Shown here piece after piece: positions 1 to 12,400 of a DNA stretch of 64,000 nucleotides. Numbering within the stretch: the stretch's first letter is position 1; each line of letters begins with the position of its first letter. The stretch spans positions 5,289,249-5,353,248 of the forward strand of contig NC_053126.1 in assembly GCF_010015445.1 (NCBI RefSeq). Direction: 5' to 3'. This stretch comes from Perca fluviatilis (Eukaryota > Chordata > Actinopteri > Perciformes > Percidae). The translations under genes and the position numbers were made by a program. Below the pieces are notes generated by a model, which worked only from the letters and a program-made list of their open reading frames with translations, was not told where the DNA came from and did not search any database.

Positions 1-672
1 AACGGATTGAAAAATGCTGTATGTATAAGTATGTACAAAGGGAGTGGGTGTAAAAACTCTGATGTTTTAACTTTTCTTGTCATTCCCACCTTATTTATTT
101 GTTTTTCAAAGTATATTTAAAAGTTTTAATGAGACAAATTGACTCTATATTGAATATTATCCACTTTCTGTTGCTCTTTGTTTTTTGTCACATTCGTTTT
201 GCCTTCAGAGCGGATAAGATGATTTTTGTGCATTTTCATGATTTACTGTTGGGAATACTTGGAGGCAGCATCGCAACAATAAGTGCATTATTAGTTCATG
301 TGTGAAATTAAAAAAACATTTTGTTCGTGTATTGTTCTCCTTGAATGTAATCAGTCAGAAGGACCAGCTGCATGTTATTTTGTCTTGCACAGATCGGGTT
401 ATGAGTCTAATAATGATGTAGTGTTTGGCCTACTTTAAAGGGATATTGTTTTTTTTGTTTTGTTTTTCAGTTAACGATGGATTAAATGAAAAATGTAAGT
501 TAAGCCTCAGCATTGTTTTAATTTTTGCGCTGACGCAGTCTCCGTGAAACTTTAAAAGTAAAACGGATTAACGTTTTATGGTTGTGTAATTTAAAATGAA
601 AGTTATTTTTGTTATAGTATTTTTGCTTAATCCTCTATAAAATGATACGTTGTGATACCTGTAAGCTGCATA
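1..672. other. Intergenic, no gene recognised
   Basis: AT-rich sequence with no open reading frame that resembles a known protein. It may hold the 3' flank of an unseen upstream gene. I see no tandem repeat or clear transposon end in it. Confidence 0.5.
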
Positions 673-745
673 GCCCCAGTGGCCTAATGGATAAGGCACT
701 GGCCTCCTAAGCCAGGGATTGTGGGTTCGAGTCCCATCTGGGGTG
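673..745 (+). tRNA. tRNA-Arg (anticodon CCT)
   Basis: A 73-nt cloverleaf can be read directly. The acceptor stem GCCCCAG pairs with CTGGGGT. The D-arm contains GGCCTAATGGATAAGGC. The anticodon stem CTGGC/GCCAG encloses the loop CTCCTAA, giving anticodon CCT (reads AGG arginine codons). The T-arm GTGGG-TTCGAGT-CCCAT closes with one G-U wobble. The discriminator base is G, and a TTTT run (pol III terminator) begins a few bases downstream. Internal A box (TGGCCTAATGG) and B box (GGTTCGAGTCC) are intact, so the gene looks functional. It contains no intron and stands about 280 bp upstream of the plbd1 start codon. Confidence 0.95.
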
Positions 746-1029
746 AATCGTTTTGCTCCCCATTGTGAGTCTGAAACCGAAAAAAAAATTAGGAAGACGT
801 CTATGACATTTAGGAGCGCAGCTCTGTTACCACTGAAAGGAAACATGCAGTCTCTTGTTCCTCCCTTTTCGTCCTGCAGCCAATCCGGAAACGTTCCGCT
901 CCCTGGAACTCAGGTTGGCTCGGACTTTCCCTTCGCCACCAACTGATTTCCTCTTCGCCTGAATCTCTGTTGAACGATTCACGTCTCTTTTTTGCAGTTC
1001 GTTTGGCTTTCGCTGTTTTTTACACAGCC

Positions 1030-4000
1030 ATGCTTTTAGTAAAGAGGCTGTATGTCTTTCTTTTATTTGTCGCGGCTACGACCTTCGCCTCTGCTGACAG
1101 TAAGTGAGCCGAGTTTATGGGGAATCACGGGTTTATAGATCTAATGGGTTGGCTGTAAGCGTGCACATGCATTTTGTATTCTTTTTACTCAAACTCTGTA
1201 TTAACTGTTGCGATTTAAAAAGTGTGTCGAAGATGACCGCTTGAGTGGATTCTGTTTTCTGTGCTGATATAAGATTCACTGAAATGATTTACTTTTCACT
1301 TTTATTTTCGTTTTTATCCATAAATCAAAATAACATACGCCTCAATAGATACAAGAAAGAAATTCAGACATGCAGTGGTGGGATATTTTTAGTGAATGGG
1401 ACATAGTCCTTGATCTCTTAGTAGATGTCATCTGTCACTCAAGCTAAAAAAAAACACACAAACAAAAATGCAAATGCACATTAAAGGGTGCAACAATAGG
1501 CTGTACTAGGCCTACCATGCAATCAGTATAGACCAGCATAAGCTTATAAAAGAAACATCAATATTAGTTGATTCATTGTTAGATTTACTGCACATGGGAC
1601 TGCACTTATATTCTAGGAGTCAACTCTCCCCAGCTGTATTGTGTTTCACAGCCTCAGTCTCCATAACTGCTGTGTAGCAAACCTCCATTTAGTTTTGTTT
1701 ATGTCCTCTAACTACCATGGATTTCTCAGAAATGACAGCAGCCACGGTGTACTGGGACCCCCAACACAAGATTGTCCTGCTGAAGGAGGGGGTGCTGGAG
1801 ACGGATGGGGATGCATACGGGTATCTGAATGATACCCTGTCCAGCACAGGCTGGAGCATCCTAGAGATACGTGCCGGGTACGGAAAGACCCCCGAAACTG
1901 ATGAGGTGACCTTCTTCCTGGCCGGCTACCTCGAGGGCTTCCTCACCGCCCAGTAAGTGTCCTGAATGTGCTGCTACGCTCGCTGTTCCTATAGAGCTGT
2001 TCCAGTATGTTGATCAGTGTGAGTCTGATGAGAAACTCTATGAAGATGAGAAACAGATAGCTGGTAATAATCAAGAAATGTTTGACAGCACCCACCAGCA
2101 TACCAAACATGATCAAACACTTTGTTTTAAGATCATACTGTATTTTTTTTGTTATTCTGATTCCATTCATTTAGTACTCTTCCTCCCCAGGCAGATGATG
2201 GACCACTACGCCAACATGTATCCACAGCTGATCAACGACCCAAAGATTCTCAGCCCCGTTCAAAATTTCATGACGTGAGTCTGTTCCCTTTTCCTTTTAA
2301 AAGAATTAAAACCACAGCAGCAGCACCTCAGTCCCTGACAGTAAACAATCTAAGTCACCTGTTATGATCTCTCATATCCTCTTCTCAGAGTTGATCAGTT
2401 TAGCTCACACCCAGCTCAGAGACAATGATGTGGCCAGACATACTGTAAAAGCATTCTATCTATTCTATCTATCATCACTTTTTTAATCACCAGCCAATAT
2501 GGCTAGTACATTTTTTAAAGTTACCAGCCAATCCTTTTTTTCCAGAGAAAATAAAAACAGACTATAAGTGCCGCTGAATACATTTAAGCATCCATGTTTC
2601 TTTAAAAATATGTGTTTGGGTTGATGGCTGTCAGATATAAACATTAACATTTACTCTTGAAAAATATCTCCATGTTTTTTTTTTTTTTGTTTTTTTTTCC
2701 TAACTAACTGTATTACTTTATTTCTGCTCCTCTGGTTTGTTTCGCTTTATTCCATTCACACAAACGTCTAGTCGTCAAACAGACCGATCTGTTAACGCTG
2801 ACTTGTAAGATGGTTTTTGCAGCCGGCCGAATTAAACTGAGGCATTACATTACATGTAATTTCGGCTGATGCTTTTATCCAAAGCGACTTGCAGTTGCTA
2901 CACATGTCAGAGGATGCACGCCTCTGGGTTAAGCGTCTTGCTCAGGGACACATTGGTTGATGTATCGTAGTGGGAATTGAACCCAGATCTCCCACACCAA
3001 AGGCATGTCTCATATCCGCTGCACCATCACCACCCCGAGACTTTGCTTCATTCATCACCGGCCAAATTGGCTTGTAACTTTACAATGTTGGGTTGGCAGG
3101 TGTCAATTTAAAGCCCTGATCATGTCCCTCTTGGGCTTGTAGGAAGCAGGATGAATGGACCAGAGAGCAGGTGAAGCTGAACAAGAGCTCTGATCCTCTG
3201 TGGAAACATGCAGGCTTTATCGTGGCTCAGATGGACGGACTGCAAGCCGGAGTCGCACACTGGGCCAAGAAACAAGGGAAAAAGGTATAAAGGCCACATG
3301 TATAACATGAACATGATCTTATCATTGTATATTAACTCTTGTTTAAACAGGCTCTTTTTCATTCATAGAAGCCACGTGGGATGTCTTTTCTCTACAATAC
3401 AAATAATAAGACAGAATAAAATGCAGCTGTTCACATTCAGGTTTGAAGTGTACACTGTAGAATAAAATGAACTACCTAATAGTTTTAGTCACATATTATC
3501 CTAATATTCTCTTTCCAGTTGTCTGATAAAGTCCTGCTGCTCTGTATGACATTGGGACTGTGCAGAAACCGTTTTACCTAATCACCCAACTTTTAGCGTA
3601 TCCTGATTTAGTTAAGTACAGTATGTCGCCCTTATCTCTAGCTTAGTGTTAAGGGGAAGCATTTCACATTGGTCACTGAGTGAGACCTTTTGTTCAGACA
3701 GAGATTAACTTATTAAAGCACTTTTTGATTAGTTGGAGGAGACGTTATCGAGTCAGTTTAAATCTACTCCGACAGACTTGAGATGAATGTCTTCTCAGCT
3801 TTTGTTTCTTCTGTTGGCTCCTGGCCAGAAACTCATTTTGCTCAGAGAGAATTTACATCTTTTCGTGAACTTCTGTCTCCAGTGAATAAAACTCATCTGA
3901 ACCAGCCACAGAATTGGATCGAAGAGAACTTTTTCTTGCACAATACATTTATGTAAGATAAAACATAGATGAGGCCTAATTAAGAAAATCCTTATGAAAT

Positions 4001-7000
4001 GTACACATTTGAATCTTATCTTTACAAACGAAACTATCAGTGTGGTACGTGGCTTTAAATACTGCTCTGCCCAGTTCTTATTTAAAATGAGGAACCTCCG
4101 ATTCAAACCAAACTTGTGATCATAGATCACATTTAGTCACTCTGACATTGTATGCCTCATTTATGGCTTGTAGATCTGAAGCAGATCCATTTCTTCCAAA
4201 AGTTAGTTTATGATCCACAAGACAACACTTATGGTGCCAATATGACTACAGTTTATTATTATCAATGAAACTTCCATTATTACAGACTCCTAAATTGTTT
4301 ACAATTTCTAAATTGCATCTATGATAGCTTGGATAGTGAAGATTATCTAAAAAGTCTCCTAATAGCTCATGATTTCAGTGATTTTGTAATAGAGATTTAT
4401 TTTTGGATTTAATGTCTGTCTTCCTATTAAAGCCAACACTACTATTCACCATTCATTTTTATTTTTATTTGCTGACCAACAGCTGTTTATCTGGTGTCCT
4501 TCCCACAGCCGCTGTCCCTGTTTGCCGTCCAGTTCCTGAACGCAGTGGGAGACCTGCTGGATCTGATCCCAGCCTTGGTCCCCACCTCCAACCCTCCGCT
4601 CAGAAACTACAAACTCCCCGGGATGGGTCACTGCTCTGCTCTCATCAAGGTCAGAGGCCAGTAACGCTTATTACATACTCTACATAAGGAACGCACACAG
4701 CAACACAAGAGACCATGTTACATGAGGGGTGTTCCTCAATGCTCCCGTGTACAAAATCACTAAGTGTGTATCACACCAAAAAAAAAGATCCGGTGATTTT
4801 CCCCAGGGTTGTGCGGTGGGGTGGGGGGGGAGTGTCTGAAAGTGTGTGACGTCCTGTTGTGTTCTTTAAAACACACCAAGCTGATAATCGGCCGTTTTCA
4901 GTGACTCGAGTCTGTCCGGTGTGTTCCGTGCCGAGGGGCCGTCGGCCTTCATTTTGGCCGATTTGACGTGTATAATCGGCGGGGCGGGCACTGCCGGCAG
5001 TCGGACTCATGCTACGTTTACACGTGGCCGGCTATTTTCATAAACGAACATTTCAACCTCTCCGTTTTCAAAAATAACATCATGCACAGCTGTCAGTTTT
5101 CAGAAAAGTATTCGTTTACACGTACCCGTGTATAAATGCCGTCAATGCAGTCAGGAGAACGCCAGACCTGTAGGTGGCGGTGTAACGAGAAGCTCAAGCC
5201 CACGTTAGCCAATCAGAATCCCCAGAAAAGCAACGAATCACTTCCTCTCTCTTCTCTTCCTCACTTCCTCGGCTGCCTAAACCTCCGTTTGTCTCAGTTT
5301 ACATGCATACGTGCAAACAAAGTTTTCCAAAATGTCCACTCTGGCCGGAGTTTTTAGAAAGACTCTGTTTTAGAGGCGAATTCCCCGTTTGCGTGTAAAC
5401 AAAGGAAAATGTCTCAGTTTTTCAAAATAACCATGGACGTGTAAATGGGGTATCAAACGACCCATCTGATTGGTAGAGAGCTAACCCGGAAACGGGGAGC
5501 AGGATGAGCGTGACTAGAGTCTCTCAAAATCTGACGAAAATGTTTGAAACTGACCTTTGTTGATCTGAAATGAAGACCGATTCAGCTACTGCACGGCCTA
5601 TTTCTCGCTTAAAATGTTTTCAGAAACACGTTTCGGTGAACTATTTTAGTACGATATGAGATCGTATTCTGAATGAGCCGCCATGACAGTCTTTGAATTT
5701 CCGGAGAAACCAGACCCACGTGACGCGTTCGTCCAATCAACTGCCGGTTTTCATTTTTGGGCGCTTTTTTGACCAACTCGGGGAGACTGACCAGTCCAAC
5801 TGTCTTTTCTGCCAACGGTCGGCCATCTGGTCGGTGTGTCTGCAGCTTAACCCCCCAATGTAGCCCAATTAGACTTTATATTTCACAATGACTGTTTTCC
5901 GTTAGATTCTTTATAGATCTCGATGTTTCCGACCGCACTTGAAGGCAGCTTTATTTCACAGGAGAGAGAGAGAGAAAGAAAAGAGAGGAGCGAGACAGAG
6001 CGAGTGCTTTGTTGTTGCAGGAAACATTCAGCTTGACTCCCGGGCAGTTCGCTGCTTCTGTTCCTTTTTTTAACCTCATCAAACTTTCTTGTGGCAGCGA
6101 TGGAGGCAGTGATGTTTCCTGTTTACTGAACGGGATCCTCACACCGCCTCACACCATAACTCCGAACACACCGCCAGGTCTGATCCCCGGTTACGTGATT
6201 GGCCACGGCAGCGTGACGTTGTGTTGCCTTTCTCCAAAAGTTGAGTCGGTGTTCTGCTGCAGGCCCTCTGCGTTTTTTTGAGTGTCTCCTGTTGTTGTAA
6301 ATTATAGATCCGACTCCAAGGCCAGATTAAGTCAAGTCAGCTTTATTGTCAATTTCTTCACATATACTAGAGATGCAGAGGAATGGAAAGTTCGTTTCTC
6401 ACCATCCCACGGTGAAGAAGAAAAATGCACAACACATAAGACGAGACATTCCTACCACAAGAGTAAAAAAAAAAAAAAGTGCTCAACAGATTTTCCTAAC
6501 ACTAAAACAATAAATGGCAACAATATCACAAGTTGTTGTTGTTGTTATGGCTCAGACCCACGTGCCAACTGCCCTTTTTCAGATACTTTTCAGGTTTCTC
6601 TTCAAAGTATGACAGAATCCCAAAAAGTCTTAGAAAAATCCACAGGAGTCAGAATCAGATGTAAAAAAGAGAGTTTTAATGTGCTCCAAAAGAGTTCAAC
6701 ACACTCCAAACCCGAGTAAGTTCCAGACAGCTTACTGAAGATTTCTTTGTCTAGTGTTGCCTTATATCTGCCATAAGAAATCCCCTAATAACAATTTTCA
6801 GGACATGCTGCTTAAGAATCCAATTGAATACTTTTGAGTCTTGCTGACGCTGATCTTTTTTTTAGCTGACTTTGCATCTCCCAGGCCAAACCCTCAGCCA
6901 GTTGGCTTGGTGCCAGTCTCTGACTCTGTAGCTTGCAAGGCACAAGACCCTGGGTCTATACCTCAAAGGCACACATCATATACTTGCCCCTAAATTAATT

Positions 7001-9450
7001 ATAAACCAGATTTTATCACATTTTGTGTGCAGCCTAAACACACTACCCCCATTCAAAATGAATAGAAAGACCTGCGTTTTTGCCAGACCTTGTGGCGGCC
7101 GAGGCAGGCTGTGTGAATGCGGCCTAAAGCATCAACATCAGCTGTAATCACGTGCGCGGTCACGTAAGGCTTGTATCATGTGGACGCGCTGACAAGTTTG
7201 TCATGATTACTTAGAATTCCTCATGGGAGCGACAGAAACTACACGCTATAGCCTTAATCCAGTTTGGAGGCAGTTTGGAATTTGACTCCGGTTAAACTTT
7301 GCTCTCAAAGTACAACACTCACTTAACATATAAAGAATACAAACATAAAGGACAGTAAGAAATATAAAGAAATACTGTTAGGTATACAATATAACAATAG
7401 AATTTACAAAAAATATACAATAACTAAATTGAAGAGAGGGAAGGAATAATCAGTGCAATATCAGTATAAAAGATGTAATATAAATATAGTGTAAGGCAGT
7501 TCAGTGCAATGGTAATATATTAATAACAATATTGTAATTGTAAGATTGAAATATAATTGAGGTAGATGAGCAGAACAGTGTTGATTGACTTTGTTCAGTG
7601 TGAGGGTGGGGGCTATTTCTGAGTATAATGTAAGGGTGGGGGCTATTTCTGAGCATAATGTAAGGGTGGGGGCTATTTCTGGGCATAATGTAAGGGTGGG
7701 GGCTATTTCTGAGCATAATGTAAGGGTGGGGGCTATTTCTGAGCATAATGTAAGGGTGGGGGCTATTTCTGGGCGTTCAACAGAGCGACTGCTTGGGGAA
7801 AGAAGCTGTCTTTGTGTCAGCTGGTTTCGGTGAACAGTGCTCTGTATCTCCTACCAGAGGGAAGGAGGGTGAACAGATTGTGACCAGGATGTGAGGGGTC
7901 TGCAGAGATTTTGTACTGCCCTTTTCCGGACCCTGGAGCGGTACAGGTCCTGGATGGAGGGAAGGTCAGCTCCAGTGATCCTCTCTGCAGCCCTAATTGT
8001 CCTATGCCTGTTTGCGTTTCATGTCTGGCAACCCCGGTGTCAAAATGGGCAGGTGACAACAACAAACAGGCCAAAACACATAAAGGACATTCTGTCCCAT
8101 AATGGAAATTTCAAAGGAGAAAAATACTGGCTTTAGCATTGTTGTCAGGGAAGATAGTATTTCAACTTAGAATGTTTCCTCAATATTTGATGACATATTG
8201 TGGTAATTATTGGATTAAATACAGTAAATATATTACATATCTGCCTCTGGGGACTGTGCTGTCTCCTTTTCTGTTCACCTCATACACCACAGACTCCCAG
8301 TATAACTCAGAGTCATGTCACTTACCGAAGTTTTCTGATGACTCTGCAGTTGTGGGTAAATAAGGGACGGACAGGAGGGGGAGTACAGGGCACTGGTGGA
8401 CAACCTTTGTGGAGTGGGCTGTTAAGAACCTGCTGCTGAATATGGACAAGACCAGAGAGAAAACGTCTGCCCCTTTGCATTATGGGTGGAGATGTGGACA
8501 TGGTTGAGGAGTACAGATACCTGGGTTATAACATTGACTGGAAAATAAACAGCACTGCTGTTAACAAGAAGGGGATGAGGCTCTAGTTCCTGAGGAAGCT
8601 GAGATCCTTCAACGAGTGCAGCAAAATGTTGGAGATTTTCTCTCAGTCTGTTGCGGCCAGCGCTCTGTTCTCCTCTGTCGTCTGCTGGGGCAGCAGCATC
8701 GGAACCAGCGATACAAATAGACTGAACAAACTGATCAGCAACTATGGCTCCATTATTGGCTGCAAACATCTAATCTAATCTAATCTAATATGGGACCTTT
8801 AAGGATGACGCCCTGCCCCTTTACCTCTGACCTGAAATCAGGTCTTTGCGTGAAGTGTGGTGCTGAAGTGCTGTGTCAAACTGTGATTCACCCTGACAGT
8901 AACTCCAGTCATTTCTGCTGCTCAGGAACACCGTATTGACTGTTGAGTCTAACCCCATTTCTCTGTTTTCTGTCCTCCCCGTCAGATGCTGCCCGGCTTC
9001 GAGAACCTCCTGTTTGCCCACTCCAGCTGGTACACGTACGCTGCCACAATGCGGATCTACAAACACTGGGATTTCCACATCACCGAGCCCCACGCGGCCA
9101 CTGGGAAACTGTCCTTCAGCAGCTACCCTGGTGTGTAGGCCCCGGATATTCTCCATAGCAAGAATCCTTCAAGGATAACAAGGACGGCACGCAGTAAAAT
9201 TGTATTCCACAAAAACAAAGATTTACCACAGTCAGGATTTTTCAAAATGGCAAGAGCCCATGATGTCCAACAGGACACCACATGTTATACACTTTCTATC
9301 ATAATTATTGCCCCCTTCCCTCCGTGCTTTTGATTAAACACTGCTTCTTTCCTGTTCACATATAGTCATATTTCACATGATTTTCTGCTCGTCTGTGCAA
9401 AGGTTTGACACTTGCAGGTTTAAGAATCTTCGTTTATCTCTACTAATCTC

Positions 9451-9491
<41 letters not shown>

Positions 9492-12400
9492 TCTTTCTGA
9501 TATGTTATCAATTAATCGACGTTTGGAATGTGGCTTGTTTGCGAAGATTGTCAGAAATGGTCTCTGTTTATCTCTCTCGTCAGGTTTCCTGGTGTCCCTG
9601 GATGACTTCTACCTCTTGGGCAGTGGTCTGATGATGACCCAGACCACCAACAATGTCTTCAACTCCTCCCTTTTTGACAAAATCACTCCCAACAGCCTGC
9701 TGTCGTGGCAGAGGGTCAGGCTGGCTCACAGTTTGGCACATACCGGAGAAGAGTGGGCTAAAACCTTCTCCATGCACAACTCTGGTGAGCCATTCTATAT
9801 TTGTATAGCTCTAAGCACTGTAACAAACTATTTTAAAAGAGAGCAGTAACACAAATCAATAATAGTTAATTAAAGACCATTTTATTTAGAATAAAATCAA
9901 TAAAGCTTAATGAAATGAATGTGTACGTACACTACTGCCAACTTTTTGCTTTTGATCTTTATTGCATTGCTTTTACCTGCCAGGCAGCCATTAAAATACA
10001 TTTATTTTAGCACACAATTACAGTAAGATCAACTTGCATAGACCCGATACTTAGAGATTTTACACATCAAAGTCTGTTTACAAGTATCAGGGTTAAAAAA
10101 AAGTTGTGTAAATCCTTTTGTGTCTTCAGAGCGAGCTGTGTGAAATCTGATATATTGCCTCATGTGATGTCACATGAGTCAGCATCAGACTCACCAGCTC
10201 ACCACACCTGTGCAGCCAGCAACATTAGCTGCTGTTAGCATGCGTAGAATAAAAAAAAAAGGGCGATATGTCTGGCTCTGCTTGTGTAGGTACCTACAAC
10301 AACCAGTACATGGTGTTGGACAGGAGCAAAGTGAATCTGGGCCACAGCGTTGATGACGGCGCTCTGACTGTGGTGGAGCAGATCCCCGGGCTGGTGGAGT
10401 ACTCTGACCAGACACAGGCTCTGCGCAGAGGTAACAACTCTTTTTGTCTGGTTTCTACAGTATTCGTTTCATTTGGACGTTTGTAGAGTTTATTTATTCC
10501 CGCTGCCTCCGATGTCCACAGGTTACTGGCCGTCCTACAACATTCCCTTCCACCAGAAGATCTACGCGCTGAGCGGTTACGGAGACATGTGGAAGGAGTA
10601 TGGAGAGGACTTCTCCTACGATCTCTGTCCCAGAGCCAAGATCTTCCGCCGTGACCAGGCTGATGTCAAGGACCTAGACTCCTTGAAGTACATCATGAGA
10701 TTTAATGGTGTGTGGCTCTGTCTCATTTAGTCAGTTTACAGTGGTGTGCATACGTTTATGAACCAATGCTACAGTTGACTAAAAAGAGGACTAAAAATCA
10801 TCTTTTGGAAATTGATCTTAATGCCTTAATTAAAAAAATTTGGAAAAATCCAACCTTTAAGGACACCAATTTTCTTTTGTGATTCAATAATGTATCGTAA
10901 ATAAATAAATGTTCTTCCTTAAAATACAGGGGGCATATGTCAGTACACGCCTATGTTAAATTCCCATACAGGCAGGCAGATATTTATTTTTAAAGGCCAG
11001 TTATTTCATGGATCCAGAATACTATGCATCCTGATAAAGTTCCCTTGGCCTTTGGAATTAAAATAGCCCCCCCCCCCACATCATCACATACCCTTCACCA
11101 TACCCAGAGATTGGCATGGTTTGATTTCAGTTAGCCTAATAGCTGGTTTGATTTGCAGTGAGAGATGATCTTATGGAAAGTACCCCATGCCAATCGTAAG
11201 ATTTCCAAAAGATGATTTTGTTATTCCCATTTTTAGTCAACTTAAGCATGGGTGTGTAAACTTATGCACACCACTGAATATGATTCACATTCAGCTGGTT
11301 CTCCATATGGAACCAATGGAACTTGCATTTCTTATGGTTTCATACGTTTGTTTTTCCAGTTCTATCTCCCCACAATGAAAGTAGCACTGATTTGCATTTT
11401 GTGTCACAATGAACAAATGAACATACAGTGACGTGCAGACGAAGAAGTGGAAGTGCTGCTGGGTCTTTCTTGTGTTCAGCCACAGGTGCTCTTTGGATAT
11501 TGCGGGTGCACTGTGTTTATCTCTCATGTGAAGGGCTCATTGCATGAGCGGAAATGGATCTCAATTTCAAAATGTGTTTAAAAAAAAATGCATGTCTCCT
11601 TCAAAAACAATCCCAGGGACTCTGTAGGTTTTGTGAAAAAAAAGAAAGAAAAAAAAAAAGCCTGGCAATATATTTCAAATGACCAACGCGTTTCGACTCA
11701 CATCTTCATCAGGGTCATTGTCTGCGTTGAAAAACACAGTGACATGTCTGGTAAATGTCTGAGCTTTGCCAGGTTATCATGAATCTTTGCTTCGCATATG
11801 ACTAAGCAGTAGATCTGAAATAATAGTCATAATAATATGGGCATTTCATTGTAGTCATTTTTGTAGTTGCTTGTGTCTCTTTGTAGTCCTTTCATGTTTC
11901 TTTGTGGTCATTTTGCATCTCTTCATGGTCTCTTGGGGGACATTTTCATAGGTGAAGGCCAGGGGGCCCCTAACCTAACACTTTGGGCCCCTGAGCCTGT
12001 GCCCGGTAGGCACGTTGAGTAATGTTATCCCACATTTTTAATAAATATCTCCTTATTAGCCCAGAAGAGGACTTGTGAATCTGCCAGCGGCCACATGTTT
12101 AATGTTACCGTTGTTGTTTGTTTCTTTTCAGACTACAAGAAGGATCCATACTCCAAGGGTGACCCCTGCAAGACCATCTGCTGCCGTGGCGACCTGAGGG
12201 CAGTGAAGCCTACACCGGGAGGTTGCTATGACACTAAGGTAGTGCCCTGTTACCACGGTGATCTTGCATTACCGTAATAGTAGTCTATATCCACGACGTT
12301 CCACTTCCGGGATTGTTCAGTTGCCGCCGGAAAATATGCCGGATTTCACTATTTTCGGCCAGATGTCCGTTACCTTGGGCTTTCTCTGTGTTGGAATTCT

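Noticed and set aside
1717..1729. ATG at 1717 as the start of plbd1
   Set aside because: It lies in the pyrimidine tract upstream of the exon 2 acceptor. The exon at 1030-1099 provides a signal peptide and joins in phase.
6282..6719. 145-codon reading frame on the plus strand
   Set aside because: No recognisable domain, lies within repeat-derived intron sequence, and includes low-complexity lysine and cysteine runs.
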